Source: Fibrobacter sp.
GTDB taxonomy: Bacteria; Fibrobacterota; Fibrobacteria; Fibrobacterales; Fibrobacteraceae
DNA length: 45,243 nucleotides
Reading direction: 5' to 3'
Assembly (NCBI GenBank): GCA_024398835.1
Contig: JAKSIK010000020.1
Span: 1-45,243 of the forward strand
In this document: positions 6,274 through 15,244 of the stretch, one piece after another
Layout: each line of letters begins with the position of its first letter
Position numbering within the stretch: the first letter of the stretch is position 1
Position numbers and translations under genes: made by a program
Notes under the pieces: generated by a model
What the model saw: the letters and a program-made list of their open reading frames with translations, nothing else
Databases searched by the model: none
What the model was told of the DNA's origin: nothing

Positions 6274-8361
6274 ATGAAGAATTTTTACGTTACCACTCCG
6301 ATTTACTATGTGAATGACGCCCCCCATATCGGGCATTCCTACACCACCGTCCTCGCGGACATTTTGACCCGCTTCCACAAGATTCTCGGCTACCAGACGT
6401 TCTTCTTGACGGGTACCGACGAACACGGCCAGAAGGTGCAGCGCGCCGCCGCGAAGCGCGAAGTCACTCCGCAGGAACACGTGGACGAATACTACCACCG
6501 CTTTGAAGACCTGTGGAAAAAGATGGGCATCGGGAACGACTTCTTTATCCGCACGACCTTCCCCGAACACAAGGCCTACGTGCAGGAATGCCTGCAGAAG
6601 CTCTGGGACAAGGGCGAAATCTACTCGAAGGAATACGAAGGCTGGTACAGCGTGGGCGAAGAACGCTTCTTCAGCGACGACGAACTCGACGAAAACAAGT
6701 GCGACCCGATTAGCCACCGCCCGGTGGAATGGCTCAAGGAAAAGAACTACTTCTTCAAGATGAGCGCCTACCAGCAGAAACTCATCGACCACTTGAACGA
6801 ACATCCGGACTGGATTGTGCCGGACTATCGCCGCAACGAAATTCTCGGATTTTTGCGCCAGCCGCTGAACGACCTCTGCATCAGCCGCCCGAAGGCCCGC
6901 CTCAGCTGGGGCATTCCCCTGCCCTTCGACCCGGATTACGTGACCTACGTGTGGTTCGACGCGCTTTTGAACTACGTGAGCGCCTCCACCGCCTTCAAGA
7001 AGACTTTTGCCGACGGCACGCCGATTTGGCCCGCCACCTACCACCTAATCGGTAAAGACATTTTGACGACCCACAGCGTTTACTGGCCGACCATGCTCAT
7101 GGCTTTGGACATTCCGCTCCCGCAGCACATTTTGGCCCACGGCTGGTGGCTCGTGAACGGCGGCGAAAAGATGAGCAAGTCCGCAGGCAACGTGGTGAAC
7201 CCCATGGACTATATGGAAAAGTACGGCAACGACGCGTTCCGCTACTTCCTCGCCCGCGAAATGGTGGTCGGACAGGATGCGAACTTCACCCACGACGCCT
7301 TTGTGCGCCGCATCAACAGCGACCTCGCAAATGATTTGGGCAACGTGCTTAACCGCGTGCACCGTCTGGTGCTCACAAATTTTGAGGGAAAACTGCCCGC
7401 GGCTTCCACCATCGGTGAAGCGGAAACCGAGGTTATCACCCTTGCGAAGAAGGTGATTGAAGAAATCCACACGGACCTGCCGCAGGCTCGCCTCTCGCAG
7501 TCCATCGAGACCATCATGAGCCTTGTCCGCAGCATCAACCGCTACCTGGAAGTGAAGGCCCCGTGGAAGCTGGCGAAAGACCCTGCCGCCCACGATGAGC
7601 TGGCAACGGTCCTCTACATTTCTGCCGAGGCCGTGCGTCTCAGCCTTTGCCTGCTGTGGCCGGTGATTCCGCAGAAGGCGGAAGAAGGCCTCGCCATGAT
7701 GGGCGCTGCTTTCAAGAGCGCCGACGACCTCACATGGGGTGTTTTGAAGGCGGGAGTTGCCTTCGGCGAAGGTAAGCCGCTTTTCCCGCGCATTGAAGAA
7801 GAAGTCAAGAAGCAGGAACAGCAGCCGAAGCCCAAGCAGAACAAGCCGCTTGCTACAGCTGATGTACCTGCCGCCATGGATTTGCGTGTGGCGCAAATCA
7901 AGGAAGTCGCAAACCATCCCAACGCCGACAGCCTCTACGTGCTGAAGGTGGATGCTGGCGAAGGCGAACTCCGCACCATTTGCAGTGGACTCAAGGCTAG
8001 CTACGAAGCTGCCGAATTGCAGGACAGGAAAATTCTGTTATTCGCAAATCTGAAACCAAGTGCACTCCGTGGCATCATGAGCCAGGGAATGCTCTTTGCT
8101 GGCGATTTGGATGCCGCAACTCACAAGTGCCGCCTGGTGGCAGTCCCCGAAGATGCAAAGCCCGGTGACCGCGCCCTGTTCAAGGGAATCGCCCCCAGCG
8201 AACCGCGCGAACTCAAGGTGAAGGATTTTGAAAAAATTTCCCTCTCTGCGAAAGGTGGCGCTGTGTTCTGCAATGCAGGCGAAGATTCTGCGGCTATAGC
8301 TCTTGAAGTGAATGGCAAGGCCGTGACCTGCGACGTTGCCGACGGCGCCGGCGTGCACTAG
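6274..8361 (+). CDS. metG: Methionyl-tRNA synthetase
   Basis: 695-residue class I aminoacyl-tRNA synthetase charging tRNA-Met in the cytosol. The ATG at 6274 is chosen because the family starts exactly here (YVTTPIYYVNDAPHIGHSY). HIGH is at residues 18-21 and KMSKS at 299-303. Between them the knuckle region reads NKCDPISHRPVEW, without the CxxC zinc ligands, so this is a zinc-free form. The C-terminal ~150 residues are an added EMAP/Trbp111-like OB-fold tRNA-binding domain (AMDLRVAQIKEVANHPNADS; PSALRGIMSQGMLFAG). A Lys/Gln/Pro-rich linker (about residues 505-530) joins it to the body. It ends on the convergent RNase H gene: the tetranucleotide CTAG at 8358-8361 contains both stop codons. 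Confidence 0.98.
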   Translation: MKNFYVTTPIYYVNDAPHIGHSYTTVLADILTRFHKILGYQTFFLTGTDEHGQKVQRAAAKREVTPQEHVDEYYHRFEDLWKKMGIGNDFFIRTTFPEHKAYVQECLQKLWDKGEIYSKEYEGWYSVGEERFFSDDELDENKCDPISHRPVEWLKEKNYFFKMSAYQQKLIDHLNEHPDWIVPDYRRNEILGFLRQPLNDLCISRPKARLSWGIPLPFDPDYVTYVWFDALLNYVSASTAFKKTFADGTPIWPATYHLIGKDILTTHSVYWPTMLMALDIPLPQHILAHGWWLVNGGEKMSKSAGNVVNPMDYMEKYGNDAFRYFLAREMVVGQDANFTHDAFVRRINSDLANDLGNVLNRVHRLVLTNFEGKLPAASTIGEAETEVITLAKKVIEEIHTDLPQARLSQSIETIMSLVRSINRYLEVKAPWKLAKDPAAHDELATVLYISAEAVRLSLCLLWPVIPQKAEEGLAMMGAAFKSADDLTWGVLKAGVAFGEGKPLFPRIEEEVKKQEQQPKPKQNKPLATADVPAAMDLRVAQIKEVANHPNADSLYVLKVDAGEGELRTICSGLKASYEAAELQDRKILLFANLKPSALRGIMSQGMLFAGDLDAATHKCRLVAVPEDAKPGDRALFKGIAPSEPRELKVKDFEKISLSAKGGAVFCNAGEDSAAIALEVNGKAVTCDVADGAGVH

Positions 8362-9176
8362 TCTAGCCCGGCAAAAAGATCTCCAGAAGCGGTGAAGTCT
8401 TTCGCCGCTTTTTTTGACGGTTTCTTTTCCGCGCGCAACTCTTTCGATGCAGTTGCGTTGGCCGAGGCTTCCTTCTTGACACAACCTTTCTTTGCGGCGG
8501 ATTTTTTCGTTTGAGTTTTCTCTACCGCAATCTCTTGAATTGCAGTTTCCAACTCCTCCGCGCTAGCGGATTCCGTAAATTTGTCCGCGTCCGCCAGCTG
8601 TTTTGCCTTGGCGATGGCGTCCTTTGCTAATTTGTCTACAAGTTCATTCCACTTGACGCCGGTGTGTGCCGCCACCTTCTCGAAAGTGACGCGATGCACA
8701 TAAGGCTTTGAGGCCGCCACATACTGCTTGGCGATGGAACTTTTGGCCTGCCACTCCCCTTTGGCCCAGCGGGCAACGCCCTCGTAGTCGTGACAAATCA
8801 CAGCCGTTTTATCGTGCTCTTCCAGCCACTTCATGGCCTGATAACTAGCCATGACTTCGCCGTCGATGTTGCGGCTCTCTGCCGGAAACGACGTATGGCC
8901 GGATAAGCGGGCGACTTCCACATCATTCTCCACCACCACAAAAGCCCAGCCGGCCTTGTCGAAGGTCGGCGTGAAGGAACCGTCCACATAAATTCGAAGT
9001 CCCTTTGGAGTTGGTGCCGAGACACCTTCAATCCACGCTTTGGCCTCCGCCTCCGTGCTAAAGGATTTGAAAAGCACTCCCTTGACACCGTGAGTCAGTT
9101 TTTCGCATTCGTCCCAGGTGGTGACGATTTTTCCGCCGTCGGTGCTCTTAATGGCATAAAACTTCTGTTTTGGCAT
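8358..9176 (-). CDS. Ribonuclease H with N-terminal viroplasmin domain
   Basis: 272 residues from the ATG at 9176. Residues 4-48 (KFYAIKSTDGGKIVTTWDEC) form the hybrid-binding 'caulimovirus viroplasmin' domain of eukaryotic-type RNase H1. Residues ~60-190 are the RNase H fold, with catalytic acids in YVDGS (D65), DGEVMA (E107), CHDYEG (D130) and NELVDKLAK (D181), plus H171. It cleaves RNA in RNA-DNA hybrids. The last ~80 residues are an unusual Lys/Ala-rich, low-complexity tail (TKKSAAKKGCVKKEAS), possibly a nucleic-acid-binding extension. An in-frame start at 9218 would add 14 residues but lacks a ribosome binding site. It is divergent from the gene at 9218 and convergent with metG, sharing stop-codon bases. 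Confidence 0.93.
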   Translation of the reverse strand: MPKQKFYAIKSTDGGKIVTTWDECEKLTHGVKGVLFKSFSTEAEAKAWIEGVSAPTPKGLRIYVDGSFTPTFDKAGWAFVVVENDVEVARLSGHTSFPAESRNIDGEVMASYQAMKWLEEHDKTAVICHDYEGVARWAKGEWQAKSSIAKQYVAASKPYVHRVTFEKVAAHTGVKWNELVDKLAKDAIAKAKQLADADKFTESASAEELETAIQEIAVEKTQTKKSAAKKGCVKKEASANATASKELRAEKKPSKKAAKDFTASGDLFAGLD

Positions 9177-9217
9177 ATCGGCAAATTTATATATTTGTAG
9201 AAATTTTTGGAGTCCCA

Positions 9218-9766
9218 TTGAAGCCGTCGCCGTATTTCACAGATAGGTTCCGTTATTTTTTTAAGCGATTCGCCAAAGAGCAGTCGCTGTTTAAATGGTT
9301 TCTGAAAAAGGCGGGCAACGACTCCGGAGCATTCAGTTTTCCCAACGCACTGAAGGGGCACCCCAAGACACTGGTGTTTTTGCCGAGAGACGGAGCCCAC
9401 GCCAAGGAATTTTTGCGAGCCATGCCCGCGAAGTGGTTCCAGAATGTGCTGTTTTTCGCACACGAGTCCCAGAACGCGCTTGTCTCCTACTATAAAGGCC
9501 ATGCCCTCTACTACAGCGATACGGAATGCCGCTTTGGCGAGCCTGTTTTCCAAAATCTGGAGCAGAAGATTCTGGAATTTGCGCCCCAGGTGTGCATTTA
9601 CTTGGGCGAGGTTTTCTTGCCGAGGCTCTACCTTTGCAAAAAGAGTGGCGCACCATGCCGCATCGGTTTTAGCGTGGAAGCCCTCTACCCCTACCTGAAT
9701 TTGAGCCTGCAGCGCTCCAGTTCCTCCGAATCCAAAATCATTGCAGATTACTACGAGGTGCAGTGA
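9218..9766 (+). CDS. Hypothetical protein, glycosyltransferase-9-like
   Basis: 182 residues from a TTG at 9218, chosen because TTTTTGGAG precedes it at a suitable distance; an in-frame ATG at 9170 would overlap the divergent RNase H start. KTLVFLPRDGAHAKEFLRAM, then the charged middle, then EFAPQVCIYLGE and RIGFSVEALYPYLNLSLQ recall the N-terminal Rossmann half of ADP-heptose:LPS heptosyltransferases (GT9), but at about half their length and without the C-terminal nucleotide-binding half. It could be a non-catalytic relative. It is translationally coupled to the PHP gene (stop and start overlap as TGATG). The role is inferred only from this resemblance. Confidence 0.6.
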   Translation: MKPSPYFTDRFRYFFKRFAKEQSLFKWFLKKAGNDSGAFSFPNALKGHPKTLVFLPRDGAHAKEFLRAMPAKWFQNVLFFAHESQNALVSYYKGHALYYSDTECRFGEPVFQNLEQKILEFAPQVCIYLGEVFLPRLYLCKKSGAPCRIGFSVEALYPYLNLSLQRSSSSESKIIADYYEVQ

Positions 9767-10632
9767 TGCGAGGCGGCACCATCATTACAGAAAGCGGTGG
9801 CTATGCAGATTTGCACATGCACACTAAGCTCTCCGACGGGGCGCTTTCCGTAGAGGAACTTCTCGCCCTCTGCAAGCGGAAGGGCCTGCGGTGCATTTCC
9901 ATCACGGACCACGACAACCTGGATTCCTTCAAGATTGCAGAAGAACCGGCCAAAGAGATTGGACTGGAAATCATACCAGGTATTGAAATCTCCGCCGTGT
10001 GGCAAGGGAAGGACATCCACATTCTGGGGTACTTCTGCGACCCTACGAACCTGGCCCTGAACATGGAGCTGGAGGATTTCGCCAAGCAGCGCATCACCCG
10101 CGTGAAGGCCATCATCAAAAAGCTGAACGCCCTGGGAATCGACATCACTTTCGAGAAAGTCCATTCCTACTGCAAGGGGAAAGTCATCGGCCGACCCCAC
10201 ATCGCCATGTCCCTGGTGGACGAGGAATACATCGGAAGTTTTTCGGAAGCCTTCACCAAATATCTGGGAGACGGCTGCATCGCCTTTGTAGAAAAGAAGG
10301 GGCTCAACCCGCAGCAGACGGTGCGCCTCATTGAAAACGCCGGCGGAATTGCCGTTCTCGCCCACCCCTACAAATCGGGACTCAGCGACGAGTTCATCGA
10401 AAACATGGTGGAATGGGGAATCCAGGGAATGGAAACCTACAGCCCGGCACAGAAGGGTGCCGTAGGACGCAAGTACAAGGAAATGGCTCAGCGGTTTGGA
10501 ATCATTGGCACCGGCGGCTCCGACTTCCATACTGAAACAGGCGCCTACCCTCCCGGCTGCATGAAGATGCCTTACACGGTGGTGCAGGCTCTGAAGGAAC
10601 GCCGTGAAAAATCCCGCGCAGAATGGTTCTAA
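9766..10632 (+). CDS. PHP-domain phosphoesterase
   Basis: 288 residues. DLHMHTKLSDG near the N-terminus is PHP motif 1 (HxH), followed by SITDHDNLD (motif 2), IPGIEISA (motif 3), IGRPHIA and GGIAVLAHPYKSG, and finally GTGGSDFH, so the full set of metal ligands is present. The arrangement and length match the YciV/TrpH-type 3',5'-nucleoside bisphosphate phosphatase family (RnaseAM), which removes phosphate from pAp and degrades short RNA 5' ends. It starts at an ATG overlapping the previous stop (TGATG); a GTG one codon earlier is an alternative. The next gene starts 1 bp after its stop, so it sits in a tight operon. Confidence 0.88.
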   Translation: MRGGTIITESGGYADLHMHTKLSDGALSVEELLALCKRKGLRCISITDHDNLDSFKIAEEPAKEIGLEIIPGIEISAVWQGKDIHILGYFCDPTNLALNMELEDFAKQRITRVKAIIKKLNALGIDITFEKVHSYCKGKVIGRPHIAMSLVDEEYIGSFSEAFTKYLGDGCIAFVEKKGLNPQQTVRLIENAGGIAVLAHPYKSGLSDEFIENMVEWGIQGMETYSPAQKGAVGRKYKEMAQRFGIIGTGGSDFHTETGAYPPGCMKMPYTVVQALKERREKSRAEWF

Positions 10633-10633
10633 G

Positions 10634-12655
10634 ATGCGTTCCCTATTTTTTGTGATTCTGTTCGCGGCCGTCGTCATGGGTTTCGCTCAGCCCTCCGAAC
10701 CGCTGCAGTACACATTGCCCGCACCTCAGGACAGTGCCTGGGACCCGCCCTCCGGCCCCGATGCCGCAGTTCGGGAGAACGACGCCGGTCGCTTTGGCAT
10801 TCCCATTCGGGAGATGATGGAGCGGACCTACGATGTTTCTGGCCAGAAGGCGGAATGGGTCCTGGGGACCTCCATTCTCGGGAACCCGCAGCTGAATCCT
10901 AACGCCATCGGCATGAGCAGCCTCACCCAGAGATTCCCCACGAAACTTTCCGGCATCTACACCACACGCCTGGGGTATGATCCCTCCACCCTCACCCTCA
11001 ATGGCGAAAACGGAATCTTGACCGAGGAACGGCACGGCATTCCCGTAGATACGCCCATTACAGATTTGGCCTGGGAACGGGGTGCCTTCAGCGGAAACGC
11101 ACTCCACCTGCAGTTCAAGCGCATCATCACCGACTCCGTAGCTTTTGACTTCGGGCTTCAAAGCCGCTCCAACAAGGAATCCAAGGAATACGAATACCAG
11201 AACGTGACCCATTCCCCCTATTTCTCTATGGGCCGCGACTCCAGCAGCATTCCCTTTGCAGGCCGTAACATCGCCGTGAACACCATGCACATCCAGCCCA
11301 TGCTCACCTGGCGTTTTGGCGTAGGCAAGGCTTTTTTGAAGATGAACTTCATCAGCATCGAGAACGCAGACAACACTACACACAAAGTCATTTTGGATAC
11401 ACTGGATTTGGCGAAGCGCACCTTCCAGACCAGTCCCTATAATGTTTCCATCGAAGGTCGCACTTATGGCGCAGGCATCGAACTCTATCCCCTCAAAAAG
11501 CTCACCGTGGGAACAAGCATCCACTACGGCACCCACGAAATTGAGGAGGATTCCCTCGCCCACCTTTTCCGAGGCACAAAGACCTGGATTGACACTCTGG
11601 AAATTGAACACACCGACTCCCTATTCTATGACACCACTCGTGCCTACACCTACGAAACTATTTTCGGCGATGCAATCATCCGCTACGCCACACTACTGAA
11701 CCCCGCCATTAAATTCCAGTACGAATTTTTGAACACCACGGAAGAGTTCCTCGACGAAGATTTGAAGGACTACAAAGTGGAGCATCTGGAAGACCGGGAA
11801 CTGGGCTACGGCGAACTTTCGGACACCTTGGGATTTTTCCTCTTCCGCGTGCAGGGTGGCCTACAGCGCAACAGTTCCCTCCTGGATGAAGTGGATTACG
11901 CCAAGGCCTATTCCGCTGATGGAACGTTTCTTCTTCCCTATCACCTCCGCTTGAACGGAAGCATCCGCCACGACAACCGTTTCCCCGATGTGACGCAGCT
12001 GAAATTCATGGACGCAGGCCGCGTGAGCTTCCCCAACGAGGATTTGAAATACGAGGAACGGGACCGGAAAACCGCCAACATCACCTGGCAGAGCCGCGAA
12101 GTCTTTTACGGACTTGGGCTCCGGAAGGAACATGCCAGCAACCTCCTGAAGCAGCGCTGGGTCAAAGGCGAAGGCACCGATTCCACAGACAACGCCATCG
12201 AGAAAGCCTTCCAATGGACCAACCTGGATTGGAGTTCTACGTTAGACTGGATGTTCCAAGTGGGATTCCGCCTGGGGAACTGGAAGTTCTATCTGGAGCG
12301 TGGGCAAGTTCTTGACCGCGACACCAAACTCATCGACACACCGGAACTCTACTACAAAGGTTCCATCCACTGGCAGAACCGTTTTGTAAAGGACCGCCTG
12401 GGCGTAAGTGTGAGAGTGGATTGGCAATGGTTCGGCAACCGCATGGATTGCACCATCAATGAACTGGGGCAGGCTGAACTGGAACCCATGAAGCACTATC
12501 TGGCGATGGACTTCGAAGCCCGCATGCAAATTCTCACCTTCGAACTTTACAACCGCATCGAGAACTTCAACCACAGCATCTATATGCCGGAATCGGGCTA
12601 CACTCCCGAGGGCCTCCGCTTCGCCTACGGAATCGTATGGACCTTCGGGAACTGA
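10634..12655 (+). CDS. Large outer-membrane beta-barrel protein
   Basis: 673 residues with a Sec signal peptide (MRSLFFVILFAAVVMGFA, cut before Q). The mature N-terminus is Pro/Asp-rich; from about residue 60 the chain is a long series of amphipathic strands with aromatic girdles (LHLQFKRIITDSVAFDFGLQ, LRLNGSIRHDNRF, TFELYNRIENFNHSIYMPES) ending RFAYGIVWTFGN. This looks like a 16-22-strand barrel resembling the barrel part of TonB-dependent receptors, but I see no TonB box or plug domain. The ATG at 10634 is 1 bp after the PHP stop; an earlier in-frame start (10604) would overlap the PHP gene and displace the signal peptide. Ligand unknown. Confidence 0.75.
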   Translation: MRSLFFVILFAAVVMGFAQPSEPLQYTLPAPQDSAWDPPSGPDAAVRENDAGRFGIPIREMMERTYDVSGQKAEWVLGTSILGNPQLNPNAIGMSSLTQRFPTKLSGIYTTRLGYDPSTLTLNGENGILTEERHGIPVDTPITDLAWERGAFSGNALHLQFKRIITDSVAFDFGLQSRSNKESKEYEYQNVTHSPYFSMGRDSSSIPFAGRNIAVNTMHIQPMLTWRFGVGKAFLKMNFISIENADNTTHKVILDTLDLAKRTFQTSPYNVSIEGRTYGAGIELYPLKKLTVGTSIHYGTHEIEEDSLAHLFRGTKTWIDTLEIEHTDSLFYDTTRAYTYETIFGDAIIRYATLLNPAIKFQYEFLNTTEEFLDEDLKDYKVEHLEDRELGYGELSDTLGFFLFRVQGGLQRNSSLLDEVDYAKAYSADGTFLLPYHLRLNGSIRHDNRFPDVTQLKFMDAGRVSFPNEDLKYEERDRKTANITWQSREVFYGLGLRKEHASNLLKQRWVKGEGTDSTDNAIEKAFQWTNLDWSSTLDWMFQVGFRLGNWKFYLERGQVLDRDTKLIDTPELYYKGSIHWQNRFVKDRLGVSVRVDWQWFGNRMDCTINELGQAELEPMKHYLAMDFEARMQILTFELYNRIENFNHSIYMPESGYTPEGLRFAYGIVWTFGN

Positions 12656-12685
12656 TTATATTTACACCCGGGATTTGAGGTTTTT

Positions 12686-13798
12686 ATGGAACGTTTTAAA
12701 CCACGGGACATGTTTGTGGAAGCGGGCTACGGCCCCCACTTTGCAGACCAATTACTGCAGAACGCATTTAGCAAATTATTTGAGGGCGACCCCATCGATG
12801 AACGCATTTGTTTTGACGCTAGCGAAGATTTAGCCTACATCATCGACATCGGGCACGACGACATCCGCTCCGAGGGCATGAGCTACGGCATGTTCATCGC
12901 CGCCCTCACCGACCGGCCGGAACTTTTCCAGAAGCTCTGGAACTTTACCCGCAAGTATCTCTACAATGCCGAGGGCCCGCACCAGGGTTTCTTCGCATGG
13001 GAGGTATCCACCACGGACTTCTCCAAGATGGACCCAGGGGCTGCTCCCGATGGAGAGGAATATTTTGCGGCAGCGCTCCTCATCGCGGCCAAGCGGTTCG
13101 GGCGCATCGACTACCGCGAAGCTGCATTAAAACTGCTGGACGACATGAAGAACAAGCCCGCCAATGGCGTTGTGGGTCCCATGTTCGATGTCGGGCGCAA
13201 GATGGTGAAGTTCTCCCCCGTTCTCGGTAACGACTATACGGATCCTAGCTACCACACCATCGCCTTCTATCGTTTGTTTGCAGAAGAAACCGGCGATGAC
13301 TTCTGGCTGGAAGTGGCAAAGCAGAGCATTGTCTACCTGCAGCAGGCCATTCACCCCGAAACAGGGCTCTGCGCCGAATATTCCGAATACGACGGCACGC
13401 CGAAATCCACACCCTGGTACCCCGAGAGCCACTGCTTTAGCGGCGACGCCTGGCGCGTGGCCATGAACATGAGTTTGGATTACGCCCTCTTCCGCGGCGA
13501 TGAAGTGGAAAAAACACTTTGCGAAAAACGGCTCAACTTCTTTGAAAGCCGCCGGCCCTATTTGGCAGACTATGCCATCGACGGAGGCCCATTTCCCAAG
13601 GAAGGTCGTGCCGCAACTCCTGGCGTCATCGCCATGAATGCCGCCGCCACCCAGGTGCTTCCCTCTAATGACAAATTAATCGAGCCCTTCGTCAAGGATT
13701 TGGCAGCCCTTTCCGTTCCCTTCCGCTTCTGGCGCTACTACGACGGAATGCTCTACATCATCGGCATCCTCGCCACCGCTGGAAAAATCACGTTTTAA
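12686..13798 (+). CDS. GH8 reducing-end xylose-releasing exo-oligoxylanase
   Basis: 370-residue glycoside hydrolase family 8 enzyme of the Rex type (EC 3.2.1.156), which removes xylose from the reducing end of xylo-oligosaccharides. Key motifs: SEGMSYGM with the general acid at E63, GPHQGFFAWEV, APDGEEYFAAAL around D123, and FSGDAWRVAMN with the probable base at D254. There is no signal peptide, so it acts in the cytoplasm on imported oligosaccharides, consistent with a plant-fibre degrader. GAGG 8-9 bp before the ATG serves as ribosome binding site. It lies 30 bp after the barrel gene, suggesting, but not proving, that the barrel helps take up xylo-oligomers. Confidence 0.9.
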   Translation: MERFKPRDMFVEAGYGPHFADQLLQNAFSKLFEGDPIDERICFDASEDLAYIIDIGHDDIRSEGMSYGMFIAALTDRPELFQKLWNFTRKYLYNAEGPHQGFFAWEVSTTDFSKMDPGAAPDGEEYFAAALLIAAKRFGRIDYREAALKLLDDMKNKPANGVVGPMFDVGRKMVKFSPVLGNDYTDPSYHTIAFYRLFAEETGDDFWLEVAKQSIVYLQQAIHPETGLCAEYSEYDGTPKSTPWYPESHCFSGDAWRVAMNMSLDYALFRGDEVEKTLCEKRLNFFESRRPYLADYAIDGGPFPKEGRAATPGVIAMNAAATQVLPSNDKLIEPFVKDLAALSVPFRFWRYYDGMLYIIGILATAGKITF

Positions 13799-14095
13799 TG
13801 CTGAATGCGGAATGCGGAATGCAGAATGATGAATGATGAATTTTGTCGAGGCGAGGGCAACGGGACTGCTTGCAGGCACACTGCCGAGCCGAAGTCAAAA
13901 TGAGTGCGAAGCACTAATTACGAATTACGAGATGTTTCAGGCGAGGTATTTCGTCAGAAGCATAACTTTGAATTTTGAATTGTGAATTATGAATTAGTTA
14001 AAGGCAAATGCGCGACGGTTCCGCCACAAAATTCGTAAGTTTTTCTTTGATATAATTTTGAATTTTGAATTTTAAATTATAAATTGGTTAGTACT
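13799..14095. repeat. Intergenic GAATGCGGAATGC / GAATTATGAATT repeats
   Basis: About 300 bp with no gene. It contains short tandem units: GAATGCGGAATGCGGAATGC with variants GAATGATGAATGATGAATT (13801-13842), then clusters of AATTACGAATTACGA (about 13916-13930) and TTTTGAATTGTGAATTATGA (about 13973-13992) and a further TTTTGAATTTTGAATTTTAA (14056-14075) up to the next gene. The same words occur at 34831-34919 and 43385-43410, so this is a dispersed repeat family. Confidence 0.7.
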
Positions 14096-15013
14096 ATGAA
14101 TACAAAGTTCTTGCAATTCGGCCTCGTTGCCGCCATGGCTTTCGCCATTACCGCCTGCGAAGACATTCGGGAAGAAAAATTCCCCAACGGGAACGTCCGT
14201 TTCCAAACCACTTATGTAAAGGATAAGAAGGAAGGCTTGGAGAAGGAATTCTACGAAAACGGAACGCTCAAGCGGGAAACTAACTACGTGAACGACCGTC
14301 GAGAAGGCGTGAGCAAGGAATACTACAACGATGGAACGCTGCAGGCGGAAATTCCCTACACCGATGGCTACATCACAGGCGACGTAATCCGCTATCACAA
14401 AAACGGGAAAGTCGCCTCCAAGGCTCCCTATCAGGAAAACAAGCAGACCGCCTTCGGCGAGGTTTATGACGAGAATGGCGACCCGGCCACAAACGGAAGT
14501 TACAAGGACCCGCGCGATGGCTACGCCTACGAATGGATTCGCATCGGAAAGCAACTCTGGACTGCAGAAAACATGAACTTTGCAACTGTGGCAGGCTCCC
14601 TCTGCTACCAATGCAATCACTGGGGCCGCCTCTACGATTTCGAGAATGCAAAGAAGGCATGCTTAGATGGATTCCACATGCCCACCAAGGCCGAATGGGA
14701 GGAACTCATCGCCTTCGCTGGCAAGGACCCCGCACTGAAATTGAAGGCAGGAATGGGTTGGGACCCTCTCAAGGGAACCAACAACTACGGCAACGGCACC
14801 GATGACCTGGGCTTTGGCGCAAAAGCCGGCGGCGCCCACTTCGCAAAAAGTGACGTCCCCATGAAGGAGCGCAAGCTGGATGAAGCGGGCCAGAAAGCCT
14901 ACTTCTGGACTGCCGAGGGCGAAACTCTGGTGTTCTTCTACGACAAAAACGACGTTGCATTCCAGAAGTTCAATCCGGAATTCGGTGCCAGCCTCCGCTG
15001 TATCAAAGATTAG
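14096..15013 (+). CDS. FISUMP-domain lipoprotein with YwqK-like repeats
   Basis: 305-residue predicted lipoprotein with lipobox ITAC, Cys at residue 21. Residues ~25-125 carry MORN/YwqK-type repeats (FPNGNVRFQTTYVKDKKEG, YENGTLKRETNYVNDRREG, YNDGTLQAEIPYTDGY). Residues ~140-305 are a Fibrobacter major paralogous (FISUMP) domain: YEWIRIGKQLWTAENMNF, then GRLYDFENAKKAC, GFHMPTKAEWEELI and the ending GASLRCIKD. FISUMP domains are abundant in Fibrobacter surface and secreted proteins; function unknown. The ATG at 14096 directly starts the signal peptide. A hairpin with a T-rich tail begins 21 bp after the stop and probably terminates it. Confidence 0.88.
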   Translation: MNTKFLQFGLVAAMAFAITACEDIREEKFPNGNVRFQTTYVKDKKEGLEKEFYENGTLKRETNYVNDRREGVSKEYYNDGTLQAEIPYTDGYITGDVIRYHKNGKVASKAPYQENKQTAFGEVYDENGDPATNGSYKDPRDGYAYEWIRIGKQLWTAENMNFATVAGSLCYQCNHWGRLYDFENAKKACLDGFHMPTKAEWEELIAFAGKDPALKLKAGMGWDPLKGTNNYGNGTDDLGFGAKAGGAHFAKSDVPMKERKLDEAGQKAYFWTAEGETLVFFYDKNDVAFQKFNPEFGASLRCIKD

Positions 15014-15034
15014 TCGTCAAAAAAAGCAAAAAGG

Positions 15035-15077
15035 CATACTATTTTTCGTTTCCTTGTAAAATAGTATGTATTTTTGT
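15035..15077 (+). terminator. Hairpin A of a three-hairpin cluster
   Basis: CATACTATTTT (15035-15045) pairs perfectly with AAAATAGTATG (15058-15068), followed by TATTTTTG. It lies just after the FISUMP lipoprotein stop and should terminate it. Its stem sequence is the same as in hairpins B and C. Confidence 0.7.
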
Positions 15078-15119
15078 TAATTTATACAAAATGATTTAAC
15101 GAAAACCAGCATCGGAATA

Positions 15120-15153
15120 CATACTATTCGCCACTATTTGGTTAAATAGTATG
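15120..15153. repeat. Hairpin B of a three-hairpin cluster
   Basis: CATACTATT (15120-15128) pairs with AATAGTATG (15145-15153) over a 16-nt loop, without a T-run, so it does not look like a terminator by itself. Same stem word as A and C. Confidence 0.65.
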
Positions 15154-15196
15154 CCCGTCATCGTTTTTGCACAATAAAAATTTTCAACCTACATAA

Positions 15197-15244
15197 AAAA
15201 AGGCATACTATTTTGCTTTTTTTCTTGCAATAGTATGCCTTTTT
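15197..15244. terminator. Hairpin C, bidirectional terminator
   Basis: A perfect 16-bp stem, AAAAAGGCATACTATT (15197-15212) with its complement (15229-15244). A/T runs at both ends make it a good terminator in both directions. It lies 28 bp from the stop of argJ on the minus strand and serves that gene. Confidence 0.8.

Noticed and set aside
7045..7917. 290-codon open frame antisense to metG
   Set aside because: Shadow of a codon-biased, GC-rich gene; no ribosome binding site and no domain.
13676..13879. 67-codon minus-strand frame ending in the repeat region
   Set aside because: It starts inside the GAATGC repeats and overlaps the end of the GH8 gene; not a gene.
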